Shown here: piece by piece, positions 63,259 through 64,000 of the stretch | Layout: every line of letters starts with the position of its first letter | Position numbering within the stretch: position 1 is the first letter of the stretch | Origin: Litoditis marina | Lineage: Eukaryota; Nematoda; Chromadorea; Rhabditida; Rhabditidae | Assembly: GCA_964036275.1 (NCBI GenBank) | Contig: OZ038438.1 | Span: forward strand, 16,723,720 to 16,787,719 | DNA length: 64,000 nucleotides | Direction: 5' to 3' | Notes under the pieces: model-generated | Database searches by the model: none | Told to the model about the DNA's origin: nothing | Seen by the model: only the letters and a program-made list of their open reading frames with translations | Translations under genes and position numbers: made by a program

Positions 63259-63829
63259 TTATGTACGAACCATATCAACATCAGCTAATTGTTCCAAAGT
63301 GCGAGTAATCTGGTGAAGTCCACGATTACTGAGAGCAGCTTCCCGAAAGATACTCTGTTCCTAGAGTATGTGAGAAATTAGTCGAACATGCACCCGGAAC
63401 TCTTCGTTGGAGGGTTTTCTTGCTCTCAGACTAACTAACGAGGCTTAGAACGGAACAATCATGACAATTTCAAATCGAAAGAACGCTAACGAGCCAAAGG
63501 GAATTTTCTGTGCTCCCATCAAATGACCAGAATGACCTTTACAGCGAAAGTAGCACAGTACGATTTGGAGGACAAGAAAGCTCGAAATCTTCTGAAGACC
63601 GCTAGCCTCTCGTAGTACCAATTTCGGCAAAGAGTTTTCATTAAAAAAATTGTCAGTTTTAACATTGAGTTCTGAAATTGTCAAAAACATTGAGATAATA
63701 CATATGTTTAGATGTGAAACTGTTTGTTAATAGTTGGCGCTCTACATAACAGTATAATTGCCTACCTGATAGTCGTATTCGCATAATACTTTGTTATTTT
63801 GAATGTGAAACTTATCCCCGACACAGAAC
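63259..63829 (-). CDS. LIM-only (LMO-type) protein, last two exons
   Basis: Exon 63829-63766 encodes FCVGDKFHIQNNKVLCEYDY and Q, the end of a LIM zinc-finger domain with its last Cys and Asp ligands, closest in wording to LMO proteins. Exon 63360-63259 joins in phase and encodes a short tail: EQSIFREAALSNRGLHQITR, then TLEQLADVDMVRT and TAA. Because the protein stops soon after the LIM domain with no homeodomain, it is LIM-only. LMO proteins are nuclear adaptors that bridge LDB and transcription-factor complexes. The N-terminal LIM parts lie beyond the right edge. The match covers only half of one LIM domain, so the exact subfamily is open. Confidence 0.75.
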
Positions 63830-64000
63830 CTGAAATGAAAAACTCTGTACTTTTGCTCTGCACAGAAGGAGCATATAATTATTGTATCGGTAATAAAGAC
63901 GGTTGCATACTATATATCGTCCTTTTCACAGTTGCAAAACATCAGTATTTTATCTTACTTGGTAACTGTAGAAAATGGATTTTGCAACTGATATTTCGTC

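Overview
The window is eukaryotic and almost certainly nematode. Genes are split into many short exons with GT/AG introns and T-rich TTTCAG-type acceptors. One gene is a cuticlin-type ZP protein with a furin site and a C-terminal membrane anchor, a nematode cuticle hallmark. Non-coding DNA is AT-rich and crowded with small inverted-repeat elements, tRNA-derived repeats and satellites, so this is not a compact C. elegans-like genome. I cannot name the species. Exons were read by eye from splice sites, reading phase and protein-family similarity; no alignment was run.

Layout. 196-802 (+): last two exons of CLPTM1. 803-6890: repeat-rich, with an inverted-repeat element (4413-5893) that encloses one possible terminal exon. 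6897-9619 (-): fragmentary arrestin-domain gene, its exons separated by a 14 x 104-bp satellite. 10805-11747: foldback element carrying two tRNA-like modules. 13561-20562 (+): complete 14-exon cuticlin-like ZP gene (425 aa). 21356-28139 (-): complete 19-exon BAR-RhoGAP gene (668 aa), tail-to-tail with the ZP gene. 29037-29640: GA microsatellite. 31661-41343 (-): RAPGEF1/C3G Rap1 exchange factor (24 exons, at least 871 aa, extreme N-terminus unresolved). 41.4-49.8 kb: repeat desert. 49856-51682 (-): a probable small hairpin membrane protein. 51841-58080 (-): complete 16-exon two-pore K+ channel (523 aa). 60899-62006 (-): 3' exons of an SLC38-like amino-acid transporter. 63259-63829 (-): last two exons of a LIM-only (LMO) protein.

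Functional links. The ZP protein belongs to cuticle assembly. BAR-RhoGAP and C3G both act on small GTPases (Rho-type and Rap1). C3G is the classical partner of the Crk SH3 domain, and the RhoGAP tail carries a perfect PxLPxK motif of the Crk-SH3 type, so the two neighbours could share an adaptor; that is inference. The K+ channel is followed 158 bp later on the same strand by the small membrane-protein gene, an operon-like spacing. The main novelty lies in the repeats: several mobile-element families, some with visible target-site duplications, nest in introns of intact genes. I found no CRISPR array, virus or prokaryotic system.
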